DNA of 5,948 nucleotides from SIG440 sp045587485 (GTDB lineage: Bacteria; Bacillota; Clostridia; Monoglobales; Monoglobaceae): the NCBI GenBank assembly GCA_045587485.1, contig JAZNCI010000004.1, positions 1 to 5,948 on the forward strand. Reading direction: 5' to 3'. The position numbers and the translations under genes are program-made. The notes below the pieces were generated by a model. It was not told the DNA's origin and did not search any database. It was given only the letters and a program-made list of their open reading frames with translations. Positions 1-5,531 of this stretch are shown one piece after another. Numbering within the stretch: the stretch's first letter is position 1; every line of letters begins with the position of its first letter.

Positions 1-155
1 AACATTTTACTGCTGTAACCTGTAATCTCACCATTCCATCCAAAGCTTGTCGCTACATTTTCGGGAAGTCTGTCCCATACTAAAAATCCGAAAATCATCG
101 GCAGCAATGTAATCACAGATGAAATAATAATTTTTAATTTATTCTTTTTTATCAT
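1..155 (-). CDS. SdpI/DUF1648-family membrane protein, N-terminal part only
   Basis: The first 51 residues of a membrane protein are visible; the gene runs off the left window edge. The start is ATG at 155-153, with an SD (AAGGTGG, 160-166) 4 nt upstream. A short basic N-terminus (MIKKNKLK) leads into a hydrophobic segment at about residues 8-27. Next comes the motif VWDRLPENVATSFGWNG followed by GYSSK. This pattern (W..LP..V.T.F...G....YSSK) is typical of the DUF1648 region of the SdpI family. The family is named for the Bacillus subtilis SDP-toxin immunity protein, but most members have unknown roles. The start lies 9 nt past the kdpE stop, and that stop overlaps the SD, so translation is probably coupled to kdpE. 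Family assignment rests on the N-terminal motif alone; immunity or signalling function is not shown. Confidence 0.72.
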   Translation of the reverse strand, partial: MIKKNKLKIIISSVITLLPMIFGFLVWDRLPENVATSFGWNGEITGYSSKM

Positions 156-159
156 ATAA

Positions 160-166
160 CCACCTT
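160..166 (-). promoter_or_regulatory. SD of the SdpI-like gene, overlapping the kdpE stop
   Basis: On the minus strand AAGGTGG begins within the kdpE TAA stop codon (167-165) and ends 4 nt before ATG at 155. A ribosome terminating on kdpE sits directly over this site, which supports coupling of the two genes. The spacing is rather short, so independent initiation may be weak. Confidence 0.65.
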
Positions 167-866
167 ATTCAACTTTCATCATTCTGTACCCTACACCTAT
201 ATGTGTCTGGATATACTGCTGAGAATCGGGAAGTTTTTCAATCTTTTTCCTGAGTGTTGTCATAAACACACGAAGAGAACCTATATCGGTTTCCCAGCTA
301 CTACCCCAAATCTTTTCTGCAATAAATTTATGTGTAAGCACCTTTCCTACATTTTGCGACAACACGCAAAGCAGCTTGTACTCTGTCGGGGTAAGGTGCA
401 TTTCTTCATCATCAAGATATGCACATCCTGCTGCATAATCTATTTTTAATTTTCCGTTTGTAAACATTGATTCGGATGCTGCCACTTGGCTTTGATAGTT
501 TAATCTTCTTTGTGTTACCCTGAGCCTTGCAAGGAGTTCTTCGACAGAGAACGGTTTTGTCAAATAATCATCAGCACCGCAGTCAAGAGCCGCTATTTTA
601 TCTGAGTCCTCGTTTCTTGCGCTTATAACAATAATCGGCATATTAGACCATGAACGGATTTTCTTTATGACTTCGATTCCGTCTATATCAGGAAGTCCCA
701 AATCAAGCAGAACAACATCAGGATTATGTGAAGATGCCTGCATGATAGCATCATTTCCGTCCTTTGCTGTTAAAAATTTATAGTCATGTGTTTTTAATGT
801 TGTTGAGATTAGGTTTCGTATGGGCATATCATCCTCAACAACCAAAACAGTCATTGCTTTATTCAT
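165..866 (-). CDS. kdpE: KdpE-like OmpR-family response regulator
   Basis: This 233-residue, cytoplasmic DNA-binding response regulator has two domains. The receiver domain (about residues 6-121) has acidic pocket residues E11, D12 and D13, phospho-acceptor D55 (in VVLLDLGLPD), switch residue S82, Y101 and invariant K104 (LTKPF). The OmpR/PhoB winged-helix domain (about 135-232) shows LTPTEYKLL, the recognition-helix region GSLRVFMTTLRKKIE and the terminal wing GVGYRM. Length and sequence match the KdpE type. It follows kdpD with an 8-nt overlap (ATGAATAA), the kinase being its evident partner. ATG at 866 has AAAGGAGG (876-883) at good spacing; the in-frame M5 is too far from it. Known KdpE proteins activate kdpFABC, but no such genes are visible here. 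The likely target is the ktrB promoter at about 5139-5204, which is inference from operator-like repeats there. Confidence 0.93.
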   Translation of the reverse strand: MNKAMTVLVVEDDMPIRNLISTTLKTHDYKFLTAKDGNDAIMQASSHNPDVVLLDLGLPDIDGIEVIKKIRSWSNMPIIVISARNEDSDKIAALDCGADDYLTKPFSVEELLARLRVTQRRLNYQSQVAASESMFTNGKLKIDYAAGCAYLDDEEMHLTPTEYKLLCVLSQNVGKVLTHKFIAEKIWGSSWETDIGSLRVFMTTLRKKIEKLPDSQQYIQTHIGVGYRMMKVE

Positions 867-2838
867 TTATATCTACCTCCTTTATCGGCAGGGTAAATGT
901 GAACACCGCTCCATGCGGAGTGTTATCCGATACAGTAATTTCTCCGCCGTGTGCAGAAATAATTGTTTTACAGAGCGCAAGTCCTAAGCCAAGACTTCTT
1001 CTGCTGTCAACAATCTTATTTGCCCCCGTATAGAACATTTCAAATACCTTATCTTTTATATCATCTTCAATTCCTTTTCCGTTATCTGCAATGCTTACAG
1101 AAAGCATTTTATCATGCTTTTGTGTGCTCATAGTGATTTTTGAGCCTTTCGGAGTATATTTAATTGCATTATCAACAATGTTTATAATTACCTGAACAAT
1201 AAGCCTTGCATCAACATCCACAAGGACAATATCATCATTTTCGTATATTTCTATTTTATGTTCTATGCCGCTTTTGTTTATGTGATTTAATGCTTCCGCA
1301 ATTATTTCATCCATAAGCTCTGCAGACTTATTAAGCTTCATATTGCCGTCTTCAAGTCTTGTAACTGATAACAAGTTTTCAACAAGATTTGTAAGCCATA
1401 CGGAATCGTTATATATATCCTTATATATTTGCTGCTTTGTATCTTCATCAAAGCTTTCTCCGTTAGAGAGAAGATTATCCGCGTTACCTGATATGGAGGT
1501 AAGGGGTGTTCTTAAATCATGGGATATTGCTCTTAAAAGGTTTGCTCTCATTTTCTCGTTTTTAGCAAGTATTTCTGTTTCTTCTTTTTCACGGGCAATC
1601 TTTTTGTTTTCAAGAGAGATTGCGCACTCGCCCAAGATAGAAAGCAAAATACTGCTTTCAAAGGAATCAATGGGGTTTTCGTTTATATGAATACCGATAA
1701 TTCCGTAAATGTTCTCATTTATTCGGATTGCATAGTATAAGAACTTTGCCTCCGGAAAGTTATCTGTTGTCGCTCCTGTCTGATGGTTATTTCTTAGTAC
1801 CCAATCGGCAATGTGTTTTTCGTTCTCTGCGATTTTTCTTATCTCATCTTCATCGCCTTCAGCTAAAAAGACGTTAATGTTACCTATTGTATCATTGACA
1901 ACAAGATATATAACAATATCCCGTTTTAACAACTTCATAAGTTGATGGGCTGTTATAGAAATAATATCATTCTCACTGTCTGCACGCTGCAAAAGTTGAT
2001 TCGTATCAAAAAGAATTTTAGTACGGTATGCCGATTGTGCAGATTTCTTTGCGTGATCTTTCAGTTTTATCGCAAGTGTACTTGATATGAATGCTGAAAT
2101 AAACATAATTGCAAAGGTTGCAGGATATCCTTTTTCGTATGCCTTCATAGTGAAATAAGGCTCTGTAAAAAAGAAATTAAACAGAATGACACTCACAAGT
2201 GAAGATGTAAGTGCATACATTCTGTATTTAGTAAGTATTGAGATAAGTAAAACCCCAAGGATATATACGGTGATTATATTTGCTTCTGTAAATCCAAGTC
2301 CAAAAAATACATACCCAAGAAGCGTAGCTGCAATAAGAAGTCCCACACTTATAATAAGGTCACGGAAGGAAAAGCGGGACTCAATCATTTTTTTGGGAGC
2401 AGGTGCTTCGTAATGTGTAACCTCTATACCGTCAGGGATGATGTGTATATCAATATTCGGTGCATGTGCTATCAGTTTTTCCGTCAGAGTCGGTTTTCTG
2501 ATAAGATGCTTTTTAACTGCCGCACTTCTGCCGACTACAATTTTTGTAACACCTGAAAGTCGTGCAAATTCAGCAATCTGGTATGGTACATCATCGCCGT
2601 TTATAATCTCAACCTTTGCGCCAAGCTGACGGGCAAGCTTCATATTTTGTTTAAGCCTGTTTTTATTTGTTTCATCAAGCGATGCAAAGCTCGGAGTTTC
2701 TATATAAATTGCAGTAAAATTTCCGGTAAAGGCATTGGCCATTTTTGCCGCTGTCCGTATAATTTTCGGATTTGACGGTGCAGATGAAAGGCATACAAGT
2801 ATATGCTCATCTGTTTCTTTTTTATGTTGAAGGTTCAT
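859..2838 (-). CDS. kdpD: KdpD-like sensor histidine kinase, short form without the N-terminal KdpD domain
   Basis: Membrane histidine kinase of 659 residues from ATG at 2838; numbering below is from that ATG. A Usp-like domain comes first (about 11-137: ILVCLSSAP, FTAIYIETP, IVVGRS). Four membrane helices of the DUF4118 type follow (about 160-258), then a GAF-like region (about 275-410) and a coiled linker. The HisKA domain has an H-box (AISHDLRTPL) with phospho-acceptor H440, and the ATPase domain has N557, DNGKG at 585-589 and GLGLAL at 617-622. E. coli KdpD is about 890 residues and begins with an extra sensor domain (PF02702, about 200 residues) that is absent here. The in-frame GTG at 2847 lies inside the SD (AGGAGG) and cannot be the start. 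FTAIY matches, from memory, part of the c-di-AMP-binding motif described for Staphylococcus aureus KdpD. The 3' end overlaps kdpE by 8 nt. It probably senses potassium, turgor or c-di-AMP; the ligand is not shown by sequence. Confidence 0.92.
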   Translation of the reverse strand: MNLQHKKETDEHILVCLSSAPSNPKIIRTAAKMANAFTGNFTAIYIETPSFASLDETNKNRLKQNMKLARQLGAKVEIINGDDVPYQIAEFARLSGVTKIVVGRSAAVKKHLIRKPTLTEKLIAHAPNIDIHIIPDGIEVTHYEAPAPKKMIESRFSFRDLIISVGLLIAATLLGYVFFGLGFTEANIITVYILGVLLISILTKYRMYALTSSLVSVILFNFFFTEPYFTMKAYEKGYPATFAIMFISAFISSTLAIKLKDHAKKSAQSAYRTKILFDTNQLLQRADSENDIISITAHQLMKLLKRDIVIYLVVNDTIGNINVFLAEGDEDEIRKIAENEKHIADWVLRNNHQTGATTDNFPEAKFLYYAIRINENIYGIIGIHINENPIDSFESSILLSILGECAISLENKKIAREKEETEILAKNEKMRANLLRAISHDLRTPLTSISGNADNLLSNGESFDEDTKQQIYKDIYNDSVWLTNLVENLLSVTRLEDGNMKLNKSAELMDEIIAEALNHINKSGIEHKIEIYENDDIVLVDVDARLIVQVIINIVDNAIKYTPKGSKITMSTQKHDKMLSVSIADNGKGIEDDIKDKVFEMFYTGANKIVDSRRSLGLGLALCKTIISAHGGEITVSDNTPHGAVFTFTLPIKEVDINE

Positions 2839-2846
2839 GAAAACCA

Positions 2847-2852
2847 CCTCCT
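2847..2852 (-). promoter_or_regulatory. Ribosome binding site that sets the kdpD start
   Basis: On the minus strand AGGAGG occupies 2852-2847, 8 nt before ATG at 2838-2836. The upstream in-frame GTG (2847-2845) shares its first base with this SD and has no SD of its own. The protein therefore begins MNLQHKK, three residues later than the longest open frame. Confidence 0.85.
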
Positions 2853-2853
2853 G

Positions 2854-2890
2854 ATGATACTATTTTATCATATATTCAAATTTTTCTCAA
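2854..2890 (-). promoter_or_regulatory. Promoter for kdpDE with a dyad over the -10
   Basis: On the minus strand there is a -35 TTGAGA (2890-2885), a 17-nt spacer and an extended -10 TGATAAAAT with hexamer TAAAAT (2867-2862). Each hexamer matches the sigma-A consensus at 5 of 6 positions. Transcription would start near 2855, leaving a leader of only about 17 nt containing the SD. A 6-bp dyad, ATGATA-6-TATCAT (2854-2871), covers the -10 and the start site and could be an operator, but AT-rich dyads of this length arise easily. The promoter would let kdpDE be expressed independently of ktrBA. Confidence 0.65.
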
Positions 2891-2908
2891 TGGATAGTCG
2901 GTATTTTC

Positions 2909-3067
2909 TTAATTTTGGTACGTAGTTTTATCACTTTTGTTATCCTTTTCAAAATCGTAGTCATATCCCTTGTAATTTTCGTCAAAGAATTCTCCGATTT
3001 TCCCGACAACAAAATATCCGCCAATCATATAGGCTAAAACCGCAATCAATAAAATAATATCACGCAT
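2909..3067 (-). CDS. 52-residue single-span membrane miniprotein between ktrA and kdpD
   Basis: A small gene lies in the gap between ktrA and the kdpD promoter: ATG at 3067-3065, stop TAA at 2911-2909. A clear SD (GGGAG, 3080-3076) sits 8 nt before the ATG. The protein begins MRDIILLIAVLAYMIGGYFV, one hydrophobic helix at about residues 3-21. A short amphipathic stretch follows (GKIGEFFDENYKGYDYDFE), then a highly charged tail (KDNKSDK). The basic residue R2 precedes the helix and K23 follows it, so topology is not obvious. It begins 41 nt after the ktrA stop and probably shares the ktrBA transcript. Position and form recall KdpF, the roughly 30-residue peptide that stabilises KdpABC, but no sequence homology is claimed. 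It might be an accessory subunit of KtrAB or a link to the kinase; both are inference. Coding status rests on SD, start, composition and placement. Confidence 0.75.
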   Translation of the reverse strand: MRDIILLIAVLAYMIGGYFVVGKIGEFFDENYKGYDYDFEKDNKSDKTTYQN

Positions 3068-3108
3068 ACCATCATCTCCCAACTAACACTTCGGGATGAT
3101 ATACCAGG

Positions 3109-3756
3109 CTATATCCGAAAACATTTCTGAATGTCTTTAAGTTCACCAAGCACAAGCATGGTTTCATTTTCTTTTAAAACAGTATCAGGGTGAATTGTCA
3201 TACTCATTTTTCCATCCTGTTTTAATGCCATAATATTTATCCCGAACTTTTTACGAATATCTATTTGTCCTATTGTTTTTCCAATCCAGCTTTCGGGTGT
3301 TGTTACCTCGAAAATTGCATAATCATCATCAAGCTCAATAAAATCAAGAATGTGGTCTGCACTGTAACGGATTGCCGCCCACGAAGCCACCTGCTTTTCG
3401 GGGTACACGACCTGATCTGCACCATTACGGAGCAGAAACTTTTCCTGAACATCCCGTTCTGCTCTTGAGACCACGAACCTTGCACCAAGCTCTTTAAGAA
3501 GTGAGGTTGTTTCCAGAGAGCTTTGAAAATCTCCGCTGATTGCAACAAAGCAAATATCGAAATTTCCCACACCCAAGGAAGTTAAAAATTCTTCATTTGT
3601 ACTGTCCCCAATCTGTGCATTTGTTACATACGGAAGAACCTCATTTACAAGCTCTTCTTTTTTATCTATTGCCATTACTTCGTGGCCAAGCTCATTTAAT
3701 TTTTTCGCTATATGTCTGCCAAATAGCCCAAGTCCTATAAGCAATACAGATTTCAT
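3109..3756 (-). CDS. ktrA: KtrA/TrkA-type RCK subunit of a potassium uptake system
   Basis: A 215-residue cytoplasmic protein with RCK_N followed by RCK_C, the standard layout and length of KtrA (about 220 residues). The Rossmann fold has GLGLFG (8-13) and the acidic residue D31 at the end of strand 2. GDST (50-53) and YPEK (118-121) are typical conserved RCK positions. The RCK_C domain spans about 145-213 (AIFEVTTPESWIGKTIGQI to LVLGELKDIQKCF). Family members form an octameric ring under the KtrB dimer and gate it in response to ATP/ADP; RCK_C domains of several KtrA proteins bind c-di-AMP. The start ATG at 3756 has AAGGAGG 8 nt upstream. The ktrB stop codon adjoins that SD, only 13 nt separate the two genes, and translation is likely coupled. 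It could equally be called trkA; the single RCK_N-RCK_C copy favours the Ktr type over the doubled TrkA of enterobacteria. Confidence 0.93.
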   Translation of the reverse strand: MKSVLLIGLGLFGRHIAKKLNELGHEVMAIDKKEELVNEVLPYVTNAQIGDSTNEEFLTSLGVGNFDICFVAISGDFQSSLETTSLLKELGARFVVSRAERDVQEKFLLRNGADQVVYPEKQVASWAAIRYSADHILDFIELDDDYAIFEVTTPESWIGKTIGQIDIRKKFGINIMALKQDGKMSMTIHPDTVLKENETMLVLGELKDIQKCFRI

Positions 3757-3769
3757 ATTAAATTCCTCC

Positions 3770-5098
3770 TTAACCTACGGTAATTCTTTCCTGTGGTTTT
3801 TTTGATATGTTTTGCTGTTTTTTTGATAGTGTCGCAAATATGAGGGTAAGACCTCCAACTCTGCCAAAGAACATAAGACCTATTAAAATGATCCTTGATA
3901 CCGTTCCGAGAGTAGATGTAATGCCAAGTGTAAGACCTACCGTGCCTATTGCCGATGCTGTTTCAAACAAGCACTCCATAAGAGGAAGCTTTTCAACTCC
4001 GCTTATAACAAGTCCGCCTGTTAAAAACAGAATAAAATACATTAACAGTATTGCTGATGCAGTTTTAAGAGCTGAATCTTCTATCCGTCTGCCAAAGCAC
4101 TCAACATCGTCCTTCTTTCTGAATACAGATATCATAGAGAGGATAAGCACTGCAGCAGTTGTTGTCTTCATACCGCCGGCAGTCGAGCCGGGAGAACCGC
4201 CAATCAGCATTAAAATAATTGTAATTATCTGACCTGTTCCTGTTAATTGAGTCAAATCCGCCGTATTAAATCCCGCTGTTCTCGGTGTTACAGACTGAAA
4301 CATAGAATTTAATATTCTTTCGTTTAGTAGTAATCCATTAAACTCTGCAAAATAAAAATATATTGCAGGTGCGATTATCAAAAACAGTGTTGACGATAAT
4401 ACAACCTTTGTCTGCATACGGTATTTTTTTATATGATGCTTGTTTGTTTTTACATCTTCCCATACAAGAAAACCAATGCCGCCTATGATAATGAGAAGCA
4501 TTATAACTGCATTTATTAAAGGCTGTGCGGAGTAGGATGTCAGCGATGAGAACGGTGATTTTGCACCCATCAAGTCAAAGCCTGCATTACAAAATGCCGA
4601 AACAGAGTGGAATATTCCGAGCCATACACCTTTTAACCCAAACTCTTTGCAAAATACTGTTGAAAGTAAAATTGCACCTATAAGCTCAATTAAGAATGTT
4701 GTTTTAAGAATAAATCCTGTGAGCCTTACAATTCCGCCGACCTTTGGTGCGGATATTGCATCCTGCAATGTGCTTCTTTGCATAAGACTTATTTTTCTTC
4801 CTGCAAGCATCGCCATTGCAACAGACAAGGTTACAATTCCAAGACCTCCAACCTGAATAAGCAAAAGGATTATAAACTGCCCGAACATTGACCAGTGCGT
4901 TGCTGTGTCATGTACCACAAGCCCTGTTACACACACCGCAGATGTTGATGTAAAGAGTGCGTCTGAAAAGGGTGTCATATTTCCGCTTGCTGACGATATC
5001 GGAAGCATTAAAAGAATTGTGCCTAATATTATTGCTCCTGCAAAACCGAATATTATTATCTGAGAAGAAGACAAATGCTTCTTTATTTTTGCATCCAT
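3770..5098 (-). CDS. ktrB: KtrB-type potassium-translocating membrane subunit (TrkH/KtrB family)
   Basis: Polytopic membrane protein of 442 residues from ATG at 5098 (numbering from there), close to the usual KtrB length of about 450. The four pore-loop repeats, each with its selectivity-filter glycine, are visible: SAVCVTGL (53-60), SAFCNAGF (167-174), SVTPRTAGFN (269-278) and SAIGTVGLT (382-390). The glycine-rich loop GGSPGSTAGGMKTTT (300-314) corresponds to the intramembrane gate of the third repeat. KtrB dimers carry potassium, often with sodium dependence, and are gated by the KtrA ring encoded just downstream. The longest open frame begins with TTG at 5113, but the SD GGTGG overlaps that region, so ATG at 5098 is the start. 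The promoter at 5139-5204 is presumably the operon's main one. The short TrkH of some species is an alternative name. Confidence 0.94.
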   Translation of the reverse strand: MDAKIKKHLSSSQIIIFGFAGAIILGTILLMLPISSASGNMTPFSDALFTSTSAVCVTGLVVHDTATHWSMFGQFIILLLIQVGGLGIVTLSVAMAMLAGRKISLMQRSTLQDAISAPKVGGIVRLTGFILKTTFLIELIGAILLSTVFCKEFGLKGVWLGIFHSVSAFCNAGFDLMGAKSPFSSLTSYSAQPLINAVIMLLIIIGGIGFLVWEDVKTNKHHIKKYRMQTKVVLSSTLFLIIAPAIYFYFAEFNGLLLNERILNSMFQSVTPRTAGFNTADLTQLTGTGQIITIILMLIGGSPGSTAGGMKTTTAAVLILSMISVFRKKDDVECFGRRIEDSALKTASAILLMYFILFLTGGLVISGVEKLPLMECLFETASAIGTVGLTLGITSTLGTVSRIILIGLMFFGRVGGLTLIFATLSKKQQNISKKPQERITVG

Positions 5099-5106
5099 AA
5101 TCAAAA

Positions 5107-5111
5107 CCACC
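5107..5111 (-). promoter_or_regulatory. Ribosome binding site that sets the ktrB start
   Basis: GGTGG on the minus strand (5111-5107) is 8 nt before ATG at 5098-5096. The in-frame TTG at 5113-5111 overlaps it and has no SD at correct distance, so the protein begins MDAKIKKHLSS. Confidence 0.75.
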
Positions 5112-5138
5112 AATCAAGTGTATCTTTTTTCTATTATC

Positions 5139-5167
5139 ATTGTATCATAATATATTTTAAAATGGCA
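5139..5167 (-). promoter_or_regulatory. Extended -10 promoter of the ktrBA operon with a weak -35
   Basis: The minus strand has TGATACAAT (extended -10; hexamer TACAAT at 5144-5139, 5 of 6 to consensus). Seventeen nt upstream the -35 position reads TGCCAT (5167-5162), a poor match. Transcription would begin near 5132, about 34 nt before the ATG. The weak -35 partly overlaps a TTAATGC repeat, the arrangement expected when an activator replaces the -35 contact. The 11-mer TATGATA(A/C)AAT is shared with the kdpD promoter. Confidence 0.6.
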
Positions 5168-5204
5168 TTAACGGTTGAATATCCGCATTAAGATTGCATT
5201 AAGA
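5165..5204 (-). promoter_or_regulatory. Candidate KdpE operator: TTAATGC direct repeats
   Basis: Three minus-strand copies of TTAATGC lie at 5202-5196, 5191-5185 and 5171-5165. The first two are part of a 9-bp repeat TCTTAATGC spaced exactly 11 bp apart; the third is 20 bp further on and overlaps the weak -35. OmpR/PhoB-family regulators bind tandem half-sites of about 10-11 bp on one DNA face, so this fits a KdpE activator site. The 7-mer also occurs inside coding regions nearby, so the evidence is the spacing and placement rather than the word itself. Confidence 0.5.
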
Positions 5205-5273
5205 CAAAAAAGACTAACATGTATTTTAAAATAAGAATATTGCATTTGCATATTACCCTTTTTGATATTGGCT

Positions 5274-5318
5274 AAAAAATAGCATATGCAAAAGAAAATA
5301 ATTCTTTCACATATGCTA
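5274..5318 (-). terminator. Long imperfect hairpin with leftward T-run
   Basis: Arms of 17 nt (5280-5296 and 5302-5318) pair with two mismatches around a 5-nt loop (AATAA). On the minus strand the stem is followed by ATTTTTTAG, giving a rho-independent terminator acting leftwards; on the plus strand no T-run follows. No leftward gene lies immediately to its right, so it may insulate the ktr promoter from read-through. The stem is AT-rich and directly abuts the tRNA fragment, so it could instead belong to an element end. Confidence 0.5.
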
Positions 5319-5326
5319 TATAACCA

Positions 5327-5377
5327 TTAGGATCTAGTGTCAATGATGTGGGAGTTCAAGTCTCTTCGGGCGCACCA
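5327..5377 (+). other. 3' half of tRNA-Leu(UAG), candidate attachment site
   Basis: The segment reads as the 3' portion of tRNA-Leu. It starts in the anticodon loop (TTAGGA, anticodon TAG at 5328-5330), followed by the 3' anticodon-stem strand TCTAG and a small variable arm (GTC-AAT-GAT). The T-arm is GGGAG-TTCAAGT-CTCTT (5350-5366), then the 3' acceptor strand CGGGCGC (5367-5373), A73 and an encoded CCA (5375-5377). The 5' half (acceptor GCGCCCG, D-arm, 5' anticodon stem) is absent: the DNA upstream is an unrelated AT-rich hairpin. It cannot make a functional tRNA. The break in the anticodon loop is a typical crossover region of tyrosine recombinases, so this is probably the displaced 3' half left at the far end of an integrated element. 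Assignment to Leu(UAG) rests on recall of Firmicutes tRNA-Leu sequences. Confidence 0.8.
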
Positions 5378-5384
5378 TTTACTT

Positions 5385-5425
5385 AAAAGTTTATCGGATA
5401 CCTTCGGTAAACTTTTTTGTTTTTA
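5385..5425 (+). terminator. Rho-independent terminator after the tRNA-Leu fragment
   Basis: A 12-bp stem (AAAAGTTTATCG at 5385-5396 with CGGTAAACTTTT at 5405-5416, one G-U pair) has an 8-nt loop and is followed by TTGTTTTT on the plus strand. It starts 8 nt after the CCA end, so it is the natural terminator of the original tRNA gene. This places the DNA to the right on the ancestral tRNA side of the junction. Confidence 0.75.
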
Positions 5426-5531
5426 TCAATAACTTTTACCTGCAAATCGCACCTCGCCATTGGCTTGTGCTCTTTGGAAGAGACCCTCCGCTACAAAACA
5501 ATTATGTTATAGAAAATACGCAATTTCCTGT
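5426..5531. other. Intergenic stretch with no convincing gene
   Basis: About 100 bp between two terminators. It contains a locally GC-richer patch (about 5440-5502) within AT-rich flanks. On the minus strand one frame of the patch reads EGLFQRAQANGEVRFAGKSY then stop, but it is open for only about 25 codons with no start or SD. It could be a decayed gene end or a repeated noncoding segment. Confidence 0.3.

Noticed and set aside
2839..2847. Upstream GTG start for kdpD
   Set aside because: The GTG overlaps the AGGAGG SD that serves ATG at 2838, so it cannot be used.
3807..4232. Plus-strand frame of 141 codons
   Set aside because: It is antisense to the conserved pore region of ktrB, has no SD and shows no domain; a shadow of the real gene.
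5099..5113. Upstream TTG start for ktrB
   Set aside because: The TTG overlaps the GGTGG SD that is 8 nt before ATG at 5098; no other SD precedes it.
5153..5232. Two identical palindromic words TATTTTAAAAT (5153-5163 and 5222-5232) flanking the ktr operator repeats
   Set aside because: Low-complexity AT palindromes are expected often in DNA of this composition; nothing else ties them to a function.
5327..5377. Functional tRNA gene
   Set aside because: The 5' acceptor strand, D-arm and 5' anticodon stem are missing; upstream sequence does not pair with CGGGCGC.
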